Shown here: piece after piece, positions 22,532-36,000 of the stretch
Layout of the letters: every line of letters begins with the position of its first letter
Position numbering within the stretch: the first letter of the stretch is position 1
Assembly (NCBI GenBank): GCA_950295325.1
Contig: OX485807.1
Location: 43,432,440-43,496,439, forward strand
DNA from: Polytrichum commune
Taxonomy: Eukaryota; Streptophyta; Polytrichopsida; Polytrichales; Polytrichaceae
DNA: 64,000 nt
Reading direction: 5' to 3'
Made by a program: the position numbers and the translations under genes
The notes under the pieces: model-generated
Told to the model about the DNA's origin: nothing
Databases searched by the model: none
Seen by the model: the letters and a program-made list of their open reading frames with translations, nothing else

Positions 22532-23939
22532 GGCCGGGGATTCGTGGCACTCAAGTAAAATCATCCGGTAACAAAAATTGGATGAGTCCATCAAGAAGCT
22601 CGGATGGCGCTAACTTTAGTGAAACATCTCCGAGTTGGCATGTAAGACTTATTTTCTTATTTATAGCTATTGTGAATTACTAGCTATTTTGTAAATATCA
22701 ATTAGTTGGCAAGGGGCAATGATGTGGCATTGGATACTCTAAGCCTATTTTCTAACTTCCCATGAATTGTTTCCAAGGCCATGATGTGAATTTGAATTCC
22801 ACATGGTTATTTTGATAAATATCGCAAGATATCAATGTGTGCAACATATAATTATGACGTGTTGTCATAGACATTTGTCTGTTCATAATTCATTTATTTT
22901 GCACGGGTTTGATTGCTCAAACATTTGTAATATGTCAAAATAATATATATCACCTTATGGTAGATTGGTGAACTCAAAAATCAATTCAATAATACTAATA
23001 CTGATAATATTATTATTTTTATAAATTTTATTTTAAAATAATTAATATACATCATGTGATTTTAAAGATTATACAATATGTGATGAGGATAAAATTTTAC
23101 AATAATTCAGATAGGCTATAGTCAAAAACTTATGATTTTATGAGTATACCCCATCCATAACGTTGTCCCACAAGTCTAATGCCAAATAACATACCATTCA
23201 TTTATACCTCATATTATATTATCTAAAATATAAAATTGATTTCTATATATATATTTTTTGTTATATGTTCTATATTCTATCTTCATTATTTCATTTTGGT
23301 CATCTTATGAACACTTGTACTAATCTATTATTAGAATGACAAAGATAATGGAAAATGGTAAGTCACAAAATTATAACCTCAATATTAATGAGGATTTTGT
23401 AATTTTTTTGACCTCCAAGTTAATTACGTGCTTGATTGATGGTTTCACTTCCGGAATGAAATCCCAATCCATTGCTTATTTACTAATTGGAAGTGCACAT
23501 ATATATATTGGATTTAGACCTTGAAGGTGAAGTGCATTCAATATGGGATTTGTAGTCAAGCCTCCTTCAAGAATGCAAGGGCAATGTTTTTTTTTCGAAA
23601 TTAGGCGGGATGGCCAACAATTTGTGAGGGGGTATTTAACGTACGCCCATATTAATTTCTTTAAAATAACCGGAGTAGTAATGATAGATTGGCAACGCAT
23701 GATGCACCCACTTGCTTCTATATGAGGCATTTTTTTTTTAATGTCTAACACCCTTTATATTATTTCCTTAAGTATAAGATTAGATTGGGATTATTTAGAA
23801 CTACTAAAACTTGGTATTTTTGAAACCCTTGAGACAAGGAGCCGAAGACGTAAGACAATGTGTAAAGTGGTTCATCTCATCCGCAAAGATGAATGAACTT
23901 ACATTGATGAAAATACATGAGTGCCACGAATCCCTGGCC
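22532..23939. mobile_element. 1.4-kb non-autonomous MULE-type element with 9-bp target duplication
   Basis: The terminal inverted repeats are ggcc(g/a)gggattcgtggc continuing into actca on both ends. The flanks are an exact 9-bp direct repeat, cgcttgccc (22,523-22,531 and 23,940-23,948). The interior is AT-rich, without a transposase. Its right part (23,331-23,662) resembles one arm of the foldback element at 47,585-48,810. Confidence 0.85.
23331..23662 (+). repeat. Diverged single arm related to the 47.6-kb foldback element
   Basis: It shares the order of phrases with 48,434-48,808: tggtaagtcacaaaattata, atgaggattttgtaa, then a ggatttagacc / ttcaatatgggatttgt block and a terminal ttaacgtacgcc that parallels cttaatgtccacc. 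The opposite arm is not recognisable, so this copy is truncated or very worn. Confidence 0.6.
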
Positions 23940-23948
23940 CGCTTGCCC

Positions 23949-24417
23949 TACAATGTACGGTGAAGCCGGGTATAATTCATTGTAATTGTACATGGTAATT
24001 CAATATAAAAAGTAAGTGCCGTCATGGTGTTATGTTCTTTGGTTCAATGTTTTATAAGCTTGCTTTCAATTTCCATGTGATATTATACACATTCCCAACC
24101 CACATGATAACATACCGTGTCGTTTTTATTATTTTAGAATCATCAATTTATGATCAAAGAGGAGGATGTCATATATACACACACACATATACATACATAC
24201 ATACATACATACATATAAGGCATACATGGGGGTCTATTGTTCTACTCGGATGGTTTTGAATCTAAGATGTAAAGTTTTGATTTATTTCTCAAAACATACT
24301 CTGACAAAAATAAAGAACTCATTGTCTTCGTTAATGATTTTTGTTGATATGTGTTTATACTAAACAAATTTCATCTGTAGATGTTAGAGTTTTATACCTT
24401 CGTGCAAGTCACTTAAA
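23949..24417. other. Intergenic DNA with a tetranucleotide microsatellite
   Basis: A (TA)(CA)/(CATA)n run lies at 24,171-24,217. Nothing else is recognisable. Confidence 0.5.
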
Positions 24418-24732
24418 CGGTTCAATCGCATTTGGTTCCTCTTGAGGAGTGATCTTTTGTGGATTATGTGGCACCAACGGAATAATATGGTTTTTAATGA
24501 TTTGCAATGGCTCATTGAGAAAACTCGCCAAGCCATTTAGCCGCCTTTGCAAGATCATGGCATGTTTGAGTAGAAACGGACTCTCTTGGACTTGGAGAAG
24601 GCTCCAGACGTTGCCTACCAAGATGTTATGAACGAATTCAATTTGACACAAGGGGTCAAAGGTCTTATTATGACGCAGAGTAACTTAGTGGTCATGTGGA
24701 AGGTTAAGCCCCAACTGGGAATTATTTCTTAA
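24418..24732 (+). pseudogene. LINE-type retrotransposon C-terminal tail
   Basis: One frame reads for 105 codons: SDLLWIMWHQRNNMVFNDLQ, then W-L-I-E-K-T-R-Q-A-I, and further on RTLLDLEKAPDVAYQDVMNE. The WxxWxxRNxxVFN core followed by an EW..TL block is what follows the reverse transcriptase in many plant LINE proteins (zf-RVT-like tail). The two in-frame TAG stops sit exactly where the family pattern expects tryptophan, so both look like TGG to TAG changes. The final TAA is at 24,730-24,732. No reverse transcriptase domain survives upstream. Confidence 0.55.
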
Positions 24733-24861
24733 GTTCCCATTTTTGCGTTGGTTCTCTCGAGGTGGTTGTATTTTGGTTCCATTTTTACAATTAATTCTTC
24801 AATTTGTGTAAAAAAAGAAAAAAATGTTTTATACATAGTATAGTCTCCATCAAAGCTACAG

Positions 24862-24881
24862 ACCCTAAACCCTAAACCCTA
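24862..24881. repeat. Short interstitial telomere-type repeat
   Basis: There are two to three units of plant telomere sequence (accctaaaccctaaaccct). It is too short to be a former chromosome end and may be a chance or repair-derived tract. Confidence 0.7.
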
Positions 24882-27800
24882 GGTAGGATGAAAGTAACCA
24901 TGTACAACCCTAATTCCAACCCAATTAAAAAACCATAAACTTGTGCATTATTATGTGGCAAATTTTAAATGCAATTCAAAATATCCAAGTGGAAGTCCAA
25001 ATCCCAAGTGCATGCCCTATATTTTGTACTCCACATGGTATAGTACTAGAGTACGAGAACAAATTATATAACAACAAATGGGCACTATTTTGGTTTGTGT
25101 AGTTCATGGTACTCCACATATGATTGTCTCGAGATATAGTTGAGGATGCTCTAAGCAACTTAGGGGGAGTCGATTACTTGTTTCATGATTAATCGTAAGT
25201 GCACGAACAAATTGTACGTGATTATCTAACATGTGTGTGGTAGTAGTACAATAACGGTTGAATACAAGCATTGGTCTCACTACCCCGCATGTGTATCTTG
25301 CACATGGTTCGATTATATCTCATACCCTCCCTCAATATCACCACTCGATCATCGTAATAAATTCTCATTGTAAATTCTCATAGTAGAATAAGCACATAAT
25401 TGACTTGTTTTGTGCATTAGACGTTCTAGAACATGAGATACTACATAAAATGATATCAAACATGACACAAAATGATCAACAACCATGCATTATATAACAC
25501 ACTTACAATTACGTCACTGTCATATCAAATTAAGCTATAATATCCAAGTGTGGTATGAAAACATGTGGTGTAGTGTACATCTTAGGCATAGAGAGACCTT
25601 GGAAATGCACTAAAAGACCTAATGAAGAATAAGCAATTTTGTAGTATGAAATGGATACTAGATTTCAAGAAGTTCAGTTGAATGGATGAGCTCCTAAATA
25701 ATCAAAACTAAATACTTTTTAATATTTGAATCAATATAAAATTATTTTATAAATTAATATGTTCTCTAAATGAATATAATGCACCATTTAAAGATACATT
25801 AGTACTCCACTCGTATATATGTATATATGTATGGGTACAAGCATAGTAAAGTGGACAACTCTTGATCCATACCTAGTGTAAAGTGAGAGTGATTCAAAAC
25901 TATGCACTTACTTTAAATTTTGTGAAAAAAATACGGAACATTAAAAACATATTGATCTACAAACCTAAGCAATTTATGATGACAAAAACAATTCCAAAAA
26001 AAAACTACATATTTTAGAAGATGCTGCAAGTGGTGTGCAAGTAGGTGATATCAAACAAGTAATTATTAAAATACATTAAATTGATGGTTTTCCACAAATT
26101 TTTATGATGATGCCTTCAAGTAGATAATGAATTCAAGGAATGTGACAAAAATATCCAACTTCAAAATAATTGAGGTCATGAAATCTACGTTCAAAACCAT
26201 ACTCAATCATTTGCTTTTGAGTATCACTTTTAATGATAAATTTTGAAGTTCTCAACTTGATATACTACATTTCAATATTTAACACAACAATAGTGGTCAT
26301 TATGTAAAATAAAAATCTAATTCAAACAACATTTTGCTATTGCTTTTACGCCTTTGACCAAGAAAATCATGGATTTAGTATACCGGATAATTTTTTTGAT
26401 CCACTTTACCATGCTTACACTTATAATTACATGAGCATTCTAACTACATTACTACAAATATTTAAAATACAATAATACATTAGTAGTGAATATAAAGATT
26501 ATACTTGGAACACGATCTCCTCCATAGTGTGTACAAATTTTGATTAGTGTTCTCCAATACACACTTCATATTTATCCCAAGCAATGAGATAAAAATCTAG
26601 GGTTCACATATGAGCCCACAACTATGATCAGGGTGAAGCAACCCTCATTCATGCCAATACAAGTGGTTGACATTGTCTCTCTCATATGCATACAATGGTT
26701 AATAATGTATCGTAAAGTTGATATGAGGTAAGGGGGTCTTAAACATATGTCTCTAGTTCTACACCAACTTCTTGTAGGGAATGAAATACGCAATTAATGC
26801 GAGATGCGTAACGATTCCAAATCATACACATGTCCATTATCTTCATAATTTTTGGAGCTCATCAAAGTGAAGATCCTCGTTTTATATAGATGACCATATA
26901 AGATCATCTCCTAATTACCTTGACTATTGGGCCTCCAATAATACTTTGAGAAGGAAGTCAAATTTTTTTGGATATCAATAGAGAATCCGTTCTCAGATCC
27001 AAGCCTAATCTTGCACCACTCAAAAGGAGGTGTCCATGTAGCCCCTCAATGCTCTTGGTGTCATTTATGATCCCAAATTTCATATATATATATATATTTT
27101 AATGTATTTAATCTATTCAAGATGGGATGAGTTATGGTCAGAAGTTAATGATGGTAATCAAGTCAACACTTATGTGATTGTTTTGTATAGCTAATCCATC
27201 CAAAATTGTACAACATGTTGCTTCATTATCATGAAATAAGTTATATATGGTGATAAAGCAATTTCTCCTAGGAAAAACAGTTTGAAACATAAATCAATTA
27301 ACTGTCCATGAAGTTTTTAATGTGGGAAGATGGTTTTACCATTGAGTCGTGCTATGTGCCCATGGTGGCACTAATTAGCAGACGAGCGAATTGTGCGGCA
27401 ACATGTCAACAACCAATTACAATCTAGGCATGGTAGTTTATCAAGGTTTCATATATCATGACTTATTTTCACATAGCAACTCTTCACTAAATGAATTGAC
27501 ATCTTGGTGTGTTGAATTGACAACCACCAATGAGTTTTGCCTTATTCATTTATGAGTGTTTGTCCATTGGAGGCAACATTTAGGGTTAGGACATTGCAAT
27601 CATAAGAAAAAGTTCTATTTGGGTGAATTGCTAAATGATTTATGTAACACATTGGTATTGAGATAAGGAAGAGATTCCTTGTAGGTTTTGTATCCATGTG
27701 ATGGGGAAGTTGTCATTGTTTTAACTCCAAAAAAGTTGTCAATGTTGTAGGTTTCATACCTTTCCTATATTTTTTTAAAAATGACCACAAAAAATGACCA

Positions 27801-28484
27801 CCATACTATCCATCCTCATAATGACACGTGAATGGCCACAACTTACATCTCTTCGTAGTTGCATTCCAATAAAATAAGTGTTGGAACTCCATGAAACAAA
27901 TCTTGAACCTTTGTTAGTGAGTTCATCCCTTTCCACCCCACAATGCCTTAGAACAACTAGAAGTTAAGACGAGCGACCAAATGAGGCCCACTTACTTGCC
28001 TTAGTGTATCTCATTGTGGACTAGAGAGTTCATATAAACGAACACTTGTAGTCCCATGTGGATATGTGAGTCGACGACACAAAGCTAGAACTCGCATTGG
28101 AGGATTTTGGGTGCTTACTTACGGCAAGGTTGTCCCACACACACATGCAATCAACATGAATTTGAGTTTGGTTGGTTGAAAGGGAGCATAAATAGGCTAG
28201 GCACATCCGTTTCACTCAAGCTTGTTAAAGAAGGCTCCTCTAATGCGACTCTACTAACTTAAGCACTAGCACAAACACATTACGCAAGCCCTTTCTCCCT
28301 TCCTTCCCATCATTTTCACTATGCCATGGTTTAATCATTCTCAACCCCCCAAATTGCACTTTCTCTAAGTAGGTTTAACATCGAACTTTGAAGCAAAGTG
28401 ACTCCTCTTCACATTGACTAGACACACTTAATTTACGGTCTCGGTCTCTCTCTCTCTTATTGTCTCAAGCACGCGGACGTCCGA
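24882..28484. other. Intergenic AT-rich DNA with a dispersed LTR-like repeat
   Basis: No gene is supported. The segment at about 26,700-26,930 shares diverged words with 61,280-61,500 (ggtaagnggg.cttaaaca, aa(t/c)gcgagatg-type core, cctcgtt.ta...ata..cggtcatata-type TATA region). This suggests remnants of one LTR family. The rest holds nothing I can name. Confidence 0.4.
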
Positions 28485-28984
28485 GGGCCACTTCACACAC
28501 GAGCCAAGAGTCATTCCATGAAATTGTGAGAGCCCAAAAGAAAATGTCCAAAGGCCGTCCCAACACACCTCCAAAATCATGCAGTGTAGTCACGGATTCT
28601 CAAGTGTAGTGGGAGGTCATATGTGACTGGGCCCTCAACCAAGTGCTATTTCAATGAATTTCTATTCATGCATGTCCTCACGAATGATCAAATAGAATAA
28701 ATCAACGATTGTGAGCATTTGGAGTGCCATGGTCTCCCAATGGTTTTGTGTTAAGCCTACCTCCAAAAGGTGGCTTTTGAAAATAGTCCAAGTGACCATG
28801 AAACATGATCCATTTGATGCCATGTAGGAATCCATGTAGACTTTACATCCGTCTTGCAATCACTTACTCCGTTGGTCCCTCAAACGTAGTGTGAAGTGAA
28901 CTTGGACCGGCTCCGCCTTTCCAACCAATGAGAGTGCTTAAGTGTAATGGTCATGGGCTCTCAGTCTCGTGTGTGAAGTGGCCC
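28485..28984. repeat. About 500-bp repeat family, copy 2, with inverted ends
   Basis: It begins gggccacttcacacacgag and ends ctcgtgtgtgaagtggccc, an exact 19-bp terminal inverted repeat. The body matches 17,669-18,165 throughout. The flanks (gacgtccga and tgaagcaac) show no duplication, so the element is old or moved by another route. Confidence 0.8.
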
Positions 28985-30229
28985 TGAAGCAACCACGGTT
29001 TTGTAGTAAGAGCAAGTTTATATTTATGGTATGTGTGTGTGTATGTATATATATAGAACGATTTGATGGATCCCATGTGATCGTGCGTTTTGACACTTAA
29101 CTTCAACTTCATGCTTTAGACATGCAACTCCAAAACGCCTACGCAAAGTACATGGCATTTTTTTGGTGCACATTACAACATGCAACCACCGATTTTTTTG
29201 CTTGTTGTCGGGCGCCACAAAGTCGTGAGGGCAAGAAAGAGTGGTTCAATCAACATGAGGAGGTTGACAAGTGAAGAGTGGATATGAAAGTGGTGCAACA
29301 AACTACACTTCCCAAGTACATTGTCACACACACTAACTACCAAACAAAACAAAAACAAAATACACACTAATTCACAAATCAAATTCACTAATTAATGTAT
29401 CTCACACTTATTTGCAAATCAAAATAATTACACAACTGACAAATCTATTTATCCATCATATATATTCACCGCAATGTTTCCAATTGTAAAGATTTCTTGA
29501 TTTACTTGTTTTTGGTAAGGAATTGAACTTTATAACATGCGACCTAAAATTATCTCACTTAAATGTCTATTGCAAAAGGAATATTAGAAATAAACATGTG
29601 AATAATTGTTAGAATTAAATAACCAAATATCCAGTGAAGTGTAAAGCAAACTAAATTAAAAGAATAAGCTATGGTATTGGCACATGAACTAATTTGTCGT
29701 GGCCTATAGTTTTGAAGCCTCACATATGGAAGTCCTTTAGTCGGTCTAGATAAGAACGATTGTCCAATTGCCTCATTAAAATTCAAATAAATCAATGAAT
29801 GTTGTAACCCACATGGTTGTTACTATAACATTTTGTGATCCATTAAATAATTAAATAATTAAGGAGAGATTGTTGTTCATATTAGGGTGCCCTTGGGCAT
29901 GATTACATGTGGTTTTAGGTTATTGAAAAAGATTATTGATGAGTTGTGACTCCATGCATTAAAATCAATGGTATAGCAAGTTGTGATTTTTGGACTATGG
30001 TTGGTTGTAAGGGACATAAGACACAATTGCATGTACTACATTGAATGACCCTCATAATCCGGTCCTTAATCTCATCATTTCCTAAACCCAAATGAAACAA
30101 AGTCTTACTTATGTTTGATACTTAAATCTCATTCTAAAGCCATTATGATATATCAATCAACCTAATAATCACACTTAGAGTTCAATTTGACAGTTATTTA
30201 TTCTTCCTTGTGTGGGTTTTTGAACATAA
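28985..30229. other. Intergenic AT-rich DNA, no feature seen
   Basis: Only short open frames and a tgtgtg/tatata tract near 29,030-29,055 are present. Confidence 0.5.
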
Positions 30230-31366
30230 TGCAATCCAAAAACATATATACACAATATCACCAACCACAAAGTTAGAGCTCACACTAACATTGTCGGAAA
30301 CAATGAGGTTGATAAGTTGGCCAAACAAGGAGTGGAACAACCCCCCGCATCTTGGACACCCCCTTCCAACTCATCGACCATCAAACACCATATTGGCCAT
30401 CTATCTACCCACCTCCACACAACATGATGGCTCATGTCCCAACCTCAAAAACAACATAGATGAAGAGTATGTAAGTGCACTCATCTCCCATGTAATTTAA
30501 ATTATTAAAAGAAAAAAATACACTACCATATGCAGTCAAATGGCTCTCTAATACCAAAGTACATATAAAATGGTCAAATCTATTTTGGGATGCATCCTAG
30601 ATTACTGACGTGTAAACTACACATACCCTCAAATTTCAATACGGAAGATACCTAGGGAACTACCAAAAAAATAAAATACATCCTTAAACAAGCCATATCC
30701 CCAACATGTAACCTATACACATCCCTCCAAAATGACACATGCCTCCATCTACTATAATATTGCACAAGTAAGCACATAAACAACTTAAGGAGAAATCAAT
30801 ACAATAAAGTAGTACATGCACCCTCCAACACATTGTTTGCCCACCCCACAACCAAATGGTTTACCCTAATTAGCGCATGCAAAACTAAGGACCACACACC
30901 TGACAACACCATCCCCTCTTGGCTACTCCCATGCACATGTTACTTACCAAGATGTAAATGCCTAGCCAGACTTCAGCCATATATATTATGCCTCTTAGGA
31001 GCCCCACCCTTCATACCCAACCCAAACCTCATAGTAAAAATGTTTGAATTCACTTACTGCAATGATAGGTTCCCTGCCAAAGTTACACACCAAAAACTAG
31101 ATAAATACACCATTCTACACCCACTCATGGTGGACAATACTTCCACCCATTATAATCACAACACTATCCACAAAACAACTACTAAACAACTCCAAAACCT
31201 ACATACGTACCCCGAGCTCCAAAACCTACATACCCCCAGCTCCAAAACCTATGGACTAATGGAATCCTTTTCACCAATTGCTATAAACTACCTAACACAC
31301 ATTATTACAAATAATAAGAAATTAGAAAAGAAACAAGGCCCAATCCCACTAGCGCCAATACTATAA
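30230..31366 (+). pseudogene. LINE remnant with RNase H segment and C-terminal region
   Basis: In one frame 30,230-30,424 reads NPKTYIHNITNHKVRAHTNI, then VGNNEVDKLAKQGVEQP. The H...G-N...D-x-L-A-K order is the C-terminal active-site part of a retroelement RNase H domain. After about 400 bp of broken sequence, 30,833-31,366 is open for 177 codons (SACKTKDHTPDNTIPSWLLP, then FTYCNDRFPAKVTHQKLDKY). That resembles the region after RNase H in long plant LINE proteins, from memory of the family. The strand is strongly C-rich compared with its surroundings. No reverse transcriptase or endonuclease part is visible, as expected for a 5'-truncated copy. Confidence 0.55.
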
Positions 31367-32523
31367 ACTAACATAGAGCACATAGACCTAACACTAGCCA
31401 CGCGGTTCTCCTATGGAAATAGGCATTAAGCCATCCCCATTCCCATGCTCACGCAGGCATGGCAAGGAGGCGGTGAACGGACATCACATGTCAATGTAAA
31501 AACATTGATGTTCCTTTTTTTCTTTCGTATTGGAGTACAAGATGTAGAATTCACTTCAACTTAATGCTTCTCAAAATTGACAGATTATAGCCACTGATGG
31601 CCTAATCATCCCAAAATGCAACTCTCGATTTCAATGATTGAATCTCTTTCAAAAGTGTACCCCCCCCCCCCCCACCGTGGTTGTTGGAGTCATCTATCAT
31701 ATCCATTGTTATTTTTGACAAACCTTTAACTTGTATTTGCAAAATTTACATTTTGAGATAATTGGCACATACAATTGGATCAATCTATGTACCTAAACTC
31801 ACCAAAATGTCAAGAATATGTTGTGCATGACATGTGTTCTTGCAAAGAGTGTGGCACAAACAATACAAAAGTGCAAGACATTCTATCAACCTAGCATTCA
31901 AAAGATTCAAAAGTTTCAAAATGGTCATACTTGGTATGCCATGCAATCACGTTTTTCCCTCCTTTGACTCTAGACTTCACATGTTACCTAAAAAGCGGCT
32001 AGCTAGGTGTTGATAACAGCTAACATAGCTACTCTCATTAAAAAAATGCATTCCTTTTCAATTGGCAAACGAGTGAGTCTTAATAATTAAGGATATTAGG
32101 TGGGCTACCGTTATTCGGTTGCTTTTCTTTTTGAGGGCACCTATTTACGAGTGGTATGTGGTTTGGTGCGGCTCCAAGAACGGATACTAGAAAGACACTT
32201 CTTTAAAGACATTGGCTTGCATGCTAAAAAAATGAAATGATCACCATCCTAGGTTCAAATAATGAACATGATTTAGGGTGTTGGGAGGCAACTATATGAC
32301 TATTAAATGAGCACGAGCCTATATTCACTTGACAATGAATGAAATATTACAAGCAAAGTGGCTACATCCTTGATTTGGGTATGGTAACCATCTTGTTATT
32401 GAACTTGAACTGACATGTAAATGATCACCTTTCATAGCGGCGTTTCTTCTTCCCCTTGTCCACATCATTAAATGTTCCAATGAACAATACGAGCTCTTTG
32501 TGTGAGGGAATGGAGATGATTAA
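31367..32523. other. Intergenic DNA, LINE 3' flank and homopolymer
   Basis: A 14-base C-run occupies 31,660-31,673. No gene is supported. Confidence 0.5.
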
Positions 32524-33058
32524 GAGTTAGTTTACACTAAAGATTCAAGACCACATAAACTCCAAAATCGAGTGATCATATTGGTTGAGAGCACAATGTG
32601 GACCGAATGAGTTTACACTAGGGATTGGGTCCCATTTATGAAACTACGAAGTGGTGCTAATGCCACATCACTTTCCCACCATATCATGGTAGTCCCCACT
32701 CAAGAAAATACTGCTCCTAGTTTGAGAAACCAAACTTCAAGCTCGGGTCCGATCTTGAGTTTAGATTTGTTTGTGAGCCAAGTTCGTTACGAGGTGTTTT
32801 GGACTTGAACCATAATACAAATCCAGCCTTATGAATTCAAGATTGGACCCAAATGTGAAGTGTGGTTTCTGAAACTAGGATATCATTTTCTTGGGTTGGT
32901 ACCACCGACATTTGGCAAGAAAATGATGCCACATCAACGCAACTTCAATTTTTTAAACCTTGAACCCAAACCCTAGTGTAAACTTGTGGGGTCCAAAAAT
33001 TTCTCTCAACCAATAGGATTGCTCAATTTTTGGAGTTTCCCTTGGTCTAAACCCACCC
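32524..33058. mobile_element. 535-bp Tourist-like MITE with long inverted repeats
   Basis: The element is flanked by TAA on both sides (32,521-32,523 and 33,059-33,061). The ends are inverted and similar over about 110-120 bp: gagttagtttacac at the left against gggtgggtttagac from the right, with shared inner blocks tattggttgagag and agtttacactagg. A TAA duplication and G-rich first bases fit PIF/Harbinger-derived Tourist MITEs. The interior is non-coding. Confidence 0.75.
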
Positions 33059-36000
33059 TAAGCAATGATTTTAATTTCAAATTCCGAAGAGAGGATTAGT
33101 GGCTACAACCATGGGAGTGATAAAGCCACATATGGACAATCATACAAATTTTGGCACAAAAAATACATGTTCATCCAAAAGTTGACAATTTCCTTTATTT
33201 TGCGATCTTATTGGTGATCGTTGAGCTATTCCATCCACAAAAAAAATCATGAAATAATCACATAATAACTCTATTCTATTTTGGAGTCGTAAATTAGCAA
33301 TAAATAACCGTGTTAAAATTCACTAACCCTAAGTGAAGAGGTAGCATAAAGAAGTAAAAAAAAAATGAATGTTTGAGCAATCCATTGGCCATACTCTGAA
33401 CAAGAGTTATTTGTTTCATTGGTAGAGATTAATGCCTATCCTTTCGGTAGGTGGGTTCATTTTGTGTAGTTAGATGATTTGAATAGGTGACCCTTATGTG
33501 GGTGGATGAAGAAGCGACACATTCATGGTAAGAGAATTGACATCATGGAGTTGCTGGAGTGCCAACTTATTACATCAACTTCATCGATGGGATTCTATTG
33601 CTTTGCAAATGTACTAAAGTACGACAATATGAAAATATGAAGTAGATATATGGAGGAATAATTTAATGTTGTTGGCATGTATTAGAAGGTGTTACCTACT
33701 TGAACATGTCCCTTCCATGTGCGAGTACATTTTGCAATAATTAGATGTTGTCATGTTTTGAAGCTTTCTTGAAAGTCTAATCAACTGGTATTTAGGTAAT
33801 TCCGAACATTTGACGAGTTCATAAACATGCAAGCAATTTTGGGAAATGTGAACACTTGTGATGTCAGTGATGTTATTTTATGTTGAAAGATTGCATATAT
33901 GAAGTGCACATATAGTACATTTGGCATCCTATTACAACGGTTTTATCAAAGTGGGTGTGCAACCGCAACTTGGTCCGGAATTGGTGAAAATTTATGAATT
34001 TACCTAAATACTAGTTAATCTTCCATATGTACTTGTATACCTAATAGTCTCATGTATCCAATCCGCAAGTTACACGATCTTAAGAACATGATCATGCAAT
34101 GATGTATGGAGGTTGTTTTGTGCACTCATAGAGATAGACTACATGAACTTGAGTATATGTGTATGTGTGAAATCGAGTTGATTTTGATGTACCAATCGTT
34201 ATCAACATATGAGTCCTAGACAATCATCATGCGTTGGTGAAAGATATATGCTTATTTTTCATGTTAATTGATTTACAAATTTCTCAATGATGCATGGTAG
34301 TTTTCACATGACAAGTGGCAATTGCCCGTCATTCATATGCTTACAATGTGGACAAAGAAGTAAAAGGGAGTAAAAGGAAAAGAAAAAATTGATGATAATG
34401 AAGGGGTTTGTGTGCCAATGGTTGGAATGACACGCTTGTTTTAGGGTTTGCACAAGGGTAAATTGCATACCTTGCAGTAGGAGAGAGGATCACACACAAG
34501 CATATATCTAATCTATCCAACATAAAAATGCAAACCATCTAGGATTGTGCCCAATTCATATTAAATGACTTGGAGCATACTAATACGGGGTCTTTGAACC
34601 TATTTTAGTGTTACTTCAACTAAAAATAATAACCTCCATGTTGCATGTTGTTCAAAGGCTTTTTATGGCGGACGAATTAGAGGTATGCTTGTTTGCAGTA
34701 GTTCCCTCTCTCCTTTTGATAGGTGGATTTCATTGCTACATTGATAATTTCATCAAGTGAGGTGGGCTAATAGTGCGTGTGGGGAACATGTGAAGGTGAT
34801 ATTAAATTTCTTTACATTGTGAAATTAGTGCCACAAGAAAATCCAAGCATTTGGGAGTCCAAAGTGTGAAAGTGCCGGAAACTCTCAATTTATTGGTGTT
34901 AGGAGATGCCTTGACAGTGAGTGGCGTTAACTGTAAAGAAAGAAGCCTATTTGAGCTCACCAAACAAACTATACACTCTTCAAACACCTTAGAACACGCA
35001 CTGGATTTCTCGAAATGTACGAGAAATGAACATGTATTCATGAATTTAGTATCACTCGGTAAGAATTTCAATCCTCACTACTTTAGTATTGCATGGTTTG
35101 GGAATTAGTACCACACGCAACATGATAATTAACGTAGACATATAAACGCCCGTGTATTAAACTTTAGCTCCAACTTGTAGGTTTACATCTCCAAGAGAAT
35201 ATAATGGCTATGGTGCATGGAGGTTGTTCTTTCCATAAAAAAAAATTCATACAAATTCTTAAGTATCATATGTGAATTTGTTTCTTACTTCATATTTGTA
35301 ATAGGTCATGTTAAGTTTCACAGGCCAACTAAAAGTCATACTACTACTTGTGAGAGGCTCGTAAATGCCAATAATGTGCAAATGAAGGAAACTTTCAAAG
35401 GCTAAGAATTTGCCTTTCCTAGATGATACCTTGGGTTGAAGGTGTTGTTGCATCTTTTATTCTGGAGGTCAGAGGCGGCATTATAAAATATATTTTTAAA
35501 TATTTCAGAATATTTGTAATGTTTTGTTTATTGAAAATTATTGAAGACATCAATCCGTGAGGTCCTTTATGACAAATCATTGTCGAAAACATTCCCCTCT
35601 TCCATGATCAGTTCTTCGAGCTCTTCTCTGCCCAAGTTTTGATCCAAGAACGAAGACATTGTGAATGCAAACCATAATCCACGATTTGTCTGGTGTGGTG
35701 TGTGGCATGTTCTGTATTCCGGTATTTGTCAATTCGTGTGGTAATGCTTAGGGCTTAGGCATTGCCGTTGAGTTTGAATGTATTGATGCTATATGGTAAT
35801 ACAACAAAATTGACAAAATTGCAAGTGTCTATATTCACCCTACTAACCTGGACTGGGTGTGGTAGTGAATTTAGAATTAAAAACATAAAAATGCCTCAAA
35901 ATTTACTGAGTATTTTTAAAATAAATGAAAGTTGGTGCACCACTAGTTGAAGTAATGAAAATTGGGAAAAGTAGTAACTAACGGTAAAAACTAAACTGTA

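Noticed and set aside
24862-24881. Former telomere / chromosome fusion point
   Set aside because: Only two to three units are present, with no subtelomeric context.
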